From the NCBI GenBank assembly GCA_945888325.1, contig CAMDAC010000003.1, forward strand, positions 124,001 to 188,000: a DNA stretch of 64,000 nt, in the 5' to 3' direction. Source of the DNA: Candidatus Sulfopaludibacter sp. SbA3 (GTDB taxonomy: Bacteria; Pseudomonadota; Alphaproteobacteria; Caulobacterales; Hyphomonadaceae). The notes beneath the pieces are model-generated. The model had not been told where the DNA came from. It saw nothing but the letters and a program-made list of their open reading frames with translations, and searched no databases. Position numbers and translations under genes: made by a program. Positions 61,396 to 64,000 of this stretch are shown piece by piece; position 1 is the first letter of the stretch, and each line of letters starts with the position of its first letter.

Positions 61396-61471
61396 AGTGC
61401 GGGCGCGTCATTCCTGTGCGGGATCGAGCGACACTTCAACCGGGCTCGAGATGAAACCAGGAGTCTGAAAC

Positions 61472-61975
61472 ATGAAACGTCTTCTCTCTACTGCCGCCGC
61501 TGCCCTGATGGTCTTCAGCCTCGGCACCGCACATGCGGATCGCAACCGGGTACGCGTGGACCAGTCGGGCTACAGCAACGGCGCCGCCGCCGCCCAGCAA
61601 GGCGACCGCAACGGCACCGTCATCGTGCAGGGTGGCCGCGGCCAGTATGCGCGCGGCGTCCAGTCCGGCTATAACAACTTCCTGCGCATGGACCAGTACG
61701 GCACGCGCAACAGCGTCACGACGGGTCAGATCGGCGAGAACAACTTTGCCGTCACCGGCCAGGAAGGCCGCAACCTGCGTGCCGACACGCTGCAGACCGG
61801 CTATGGCAACGTCTCCGGCATCGCCCAGATCGGCACCAACAATACGGCCGTGGCAGACCAGGACGGCGTGAACAACACGTCGGGCATCATCCAGGTCGGC
61901 AATGGCCAGGATGTGATGGTGCGTCAGCGCGGCGAAGGCAACATCTCCGTGGTCGTGCAGAGTGGCTACAACTGA
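61472..61975 (+). CDS. Curlin repeat (CsgA/CsgB-like) protein
   Basis: Signal peptide; repeated Q-x-G-x-x-N motifs (QQGDRN, DQYGTRN, GQIGENN, LQTGYGN, AQIGTNN, DQDGVNN). Confidence 0.88.
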   Translation: MKRLLSTAAAALMVFSLGTAHADRNRVRVDQSGYSNGAAAAQQGDRNGTVIVQGGRGQYARGVQSGYNNFLRMDQYGTRNSVTTGQIGENNFAVTGQEGRNLRADTLQTGYGNVSGIAQIGTNNTAVADQDGVNNTSGIIQVGNGQDVMVRQRGEGNISVVVQSGYN

Positions 61976-62034
61976 CGCCTCGCGCGGGGAGGCCGCCGCG
62001 CCTCCCCGCAACGCCCGCCCAAGGAGACACGCGG

Positions 62035-62436
62035 ATGAAAATCCCATTGATTGCGGCTACGCTCGCGCTGGTCACGGCCTGCGCCGCGCCGGCCCCTGCC
62101 CCGACCTACGCCCTGTTGCCACCGGACGAAGCGCTGGCTGCGACTGCACCGGCCGCGTCAGCTGACTGCTGGATCCGCGAGACCCGGACGGCCAATGGTC
62201 TGCGCCTCAAAGCCATCGTGCAGTCGGACTACGCCGTACGCGGATCATATGACTTCACCGTGACGTCGCAGGGCCCGGGCGGCTCTTCTGACGTGACGCA
62301 AGGCGGCGAGGTCGACCTGGCGGACGGCGAGAGCGCCACCGTCGGCTCGGCGGAATTTTCCGGCGGGCGCTACCGCGCCTTTCTGACACTGAGCGATGCG
62401 GGCGGCGAACTTTGCTCCGCTGAACAGCTTTCCTAG
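62035..62436 (+). CDS. CsgH-like curli assembly protein
   Basis: Signal/lipobox; CWIRETRTANGLRLKAIVQSDYAVRGSYDFTVTSQGPGGSSDVTQGGEVDLADGE; between two curlin genes. Confidence 0.7.
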   Translation: MKIPLIAATLALVTACAAPAPAPTYALLPPDEALAATAPAASADCWIRETRTANGLRLKAIVQSDYAVRGSYDFTVTSQGPGGSSDVTQGGEVDLADGESATVGSAEFSGGRYRAFLTLSDAGGELCSAEQLS

Positions 62437-62445
62437 GAGACCTCA

Positions 62446-62958
62446 ATGAACCGTTCCCGCAAGATGATGCTCGCCAGCCTGGCGCTCGCGGTCTGCGCGA
62501 TGCCGCTTGCCGCCCACGCCGATCAGGGGCGCGGATACCCGAGGCAATACCTGGGCGACCGGCTGCGCGAGCAAAGCGTGGCTGCGCCGGCGCCTGCGCC
62601 AAACCGGGTCTCCGTCGCGCAGCAAGGCAGCGGCAACGGCGCCGGCGTGCTGCAGACAGGTACCGGAAACACCGCCGGCATCCTTCAGTTCGGCCAGGGC
62701 AATACCGGCGTGATCACGCAGGACGGCTCAAACAATACGGCGTGCCTCATCCAGGCGGGACGCAATCTCAACCGGTCCCTCCAGCAGGTCGGCGACAATC
62801 AGAGTGATGGTCTGCTGCAGACCCGCTGGGGCTCCGAAGTGGTACCGGTGCAGCTTTGCTCAGCCGATACGACACGGCGGGATCTGAGGGCCTATGCGAC
62901 GCCAAATCCGCGAGCGGATGTGCGCACGCGGACGCGGCCGATGGCCCAGCGGCAATAG
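62446..62958 (+). CDS. Curlin repeat protein, second copy
   Basis: AQQGSGN, LQTGTGN, LQFGQGN, TQDGSNN repeats; Arg-rich C-terminus. Confidence 0.85.
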   Translation: MNRSRKMMLASLALAVCAMPLAAHADQGRGYPRQYLGDRLREQSVAAPAPAPNRVSVAQQGSGNGAGVLQTGTGNTAGILQFGQGNTGVITQDGSNNTACLIQAGRNLNRSLQQVGDNQSDGLLQTRWGSEVVPVQLCSADTTRRDLRAYATPNPRADVRTRTRPMAQRQ

Positions 62959-62971
62959 TCACCGGAGCCGG

Positions 62972-64000
62972 CTAGTCTGCCGCGCACCGCCCGCCGGTGA
63001 CCTGTTCGACCACGGACGGATCGCCATCGGTTTGGGCCGGCGTGATACCCAGCGCGCACGCGATCATGCCGTAGACATTGACGTTTTCGAAGGGGGCGGC
63101 GGTTTCGCCTTGCGGGAAGATCGGACCGGCAGCCACGAACGTGGCCGCCATCGAGGGATCGAGATTGTCATAGCCGTGGTTGCCGGGGATCGGAGCGCGC
63201 CAGCCGCCGACATTCGTGCTGCGCAACAGCCAGCCGGGATCGGCAACGGCGAAGAGGTCCGGCCCGCGCGTGGGGTGGTCGAGATGGTAGTGGCCGGGCA
63301 TCGCGCCGCGCCGGTAGACGCGGATGTGTTCGGATGCGGCGGAGAGGCCGTTGTAGGCGGCTTCGAGCGCCGGGCCTTGGCCGTAAATCTGCAAGGACGG
63401 ATGGCCTGAGCCGCCATAGGGGCCCACAAACTGGGTGACGACGAGCTGGTCGAGATCGATATACTCGCCGACATCGAGCACCTGTTCGGGCGGCGTGTAG
63501 GCCATGCCGTGATCCGACACGACCATGATCGTCGTCGAGTCGGTAAGGCCTCGCGCTCCCAGGCCAGCGATGAGCTGGCCGACGAAGGCGTCGACTTCTG
63601 CGACGGCGGCTTTTGCTTCGGCCGAATTGGGACCGGTATAGTGGGTGACAGTGTCGACGCGGTCGAAATAGACGGCGGCGAAGCGGGGGCGGTCGGCGTC
63701 CGGCACATCATACCAGGCGAGCACTTCGTCAATGCGTTCCTGATAAGGCTTCTCGTGCTGGTAGGGTGTCCAGATGGACGGGCGGATGCCTTCATGAGGC
63801 ACTTCCGAGCCAAGCCAGAACATGATCGCGCTTTTTAGGCCCTGCTTCTCTGCAGTCACCCAGATCGGCTCGCCCTGCCACCAGCGTTCTTCCTGCGGGC
63901 CAGTGGTGGGCTGGAAGTACTCCTTTGCTTCGGCGTCATATGGATTGTTGGCAACCATTCCGTGGTTTTCGGGATAGAGGCCGGTGGCGAGGGAATAGAA
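62972..64000 (-). CDS. Alkaline phosphatase / nucleotide pyrophosphatase family protein (5' end beyond window)
   Basis: DSTTIMVVSDHGMAYTP metal site; reading frame continues upstream as FYSLATGLYPENHGMVANNPYD to the window edge. Confidence 0.88.
   Translation of the reverse strand, partial: FYSLATGLYPENHGMVANNPYDAEAKEYFQPTTGPQEERWWQGEPIWVTAEKQGLKSAIMFWLGSEVPHEGIRPSIWTPYQHEKPYQERIDEVLAWYDVPDADRPRFAAVYFDRVDTVTHYTGPNSAEAKAAVAEVDAFVGQLIAGLGARGLTDSTTIMVVSDHGMAYTPPEQVLDVGEYIDLDQLVVTQFVGPYGGSGHPSLQIYGQGPALEAAYNGLSAASEHIRVYRRGAMPGHYHLDHPTRGPDLFAVADPGWLLRSTNVGGWRAPIPGNHGYDNLDPSMAATFVAAGPIFPQGETAAPFENVNVYGMIACALGITPAQTDGDPSVVEQVTGGRCAAD

Overview
This 64 kb window is GC-rich and mostly ordinary chromosome. 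Gene content and order suggest an alphaproteobacterium, probably Hyphomonadaceae-like; that placement is inferred, not computed. Core blocks include blaI/blaR-like regulation, kdsB, a PleC/DivJ-like histidine kinase, pepN, an mla-type lipid ABC transporter, an ABC-F ATPase, the rod-shape cluster mreB-mreC-mreD-mrdA-rodA, a uvrD/pcrA-type helicase, fumC, sspB, a DUF1501/DUF1800 pair and a small curli locus that runs into a right-edge-truncated phosphodiesterase. A short accessory-looking stretch at about 45.4-50.4 kb carries ccdAB, a VirD4/TraG-like ATPase with no relaxase or T4SS genes in view, and a stand-alone AAA ATPase. The candidates I rate highest are: (1) a signal-peptide-bearing Hcp-like (T6SS tube fold) protein between two acyl-CoA dehydrogenases; (2) a protein with inverted Rieske-oxygenase architecture, SRPBCC-like N-terminus and Rieske motif at the C-terminus; (3) the orphan VirD4-like ATPase beside ccdAB; (4) three GAACG-N3-CGTTC palindromes in the long mreB upstream region; (5) a LexA-like GTTC-N7-GTTC box across the uvrD/pcrA start codon; (6) an unannotated 41-aa TTG-start membrane peptide; (7) operator-like palindromes at blaI, ccdAB and between a Crp/Fnr regulator and a DUF2892 gene. 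I saw no tRNA, rRNA, CRISPR array or transposase. All family calls come from reading the sequences; no database search was run.
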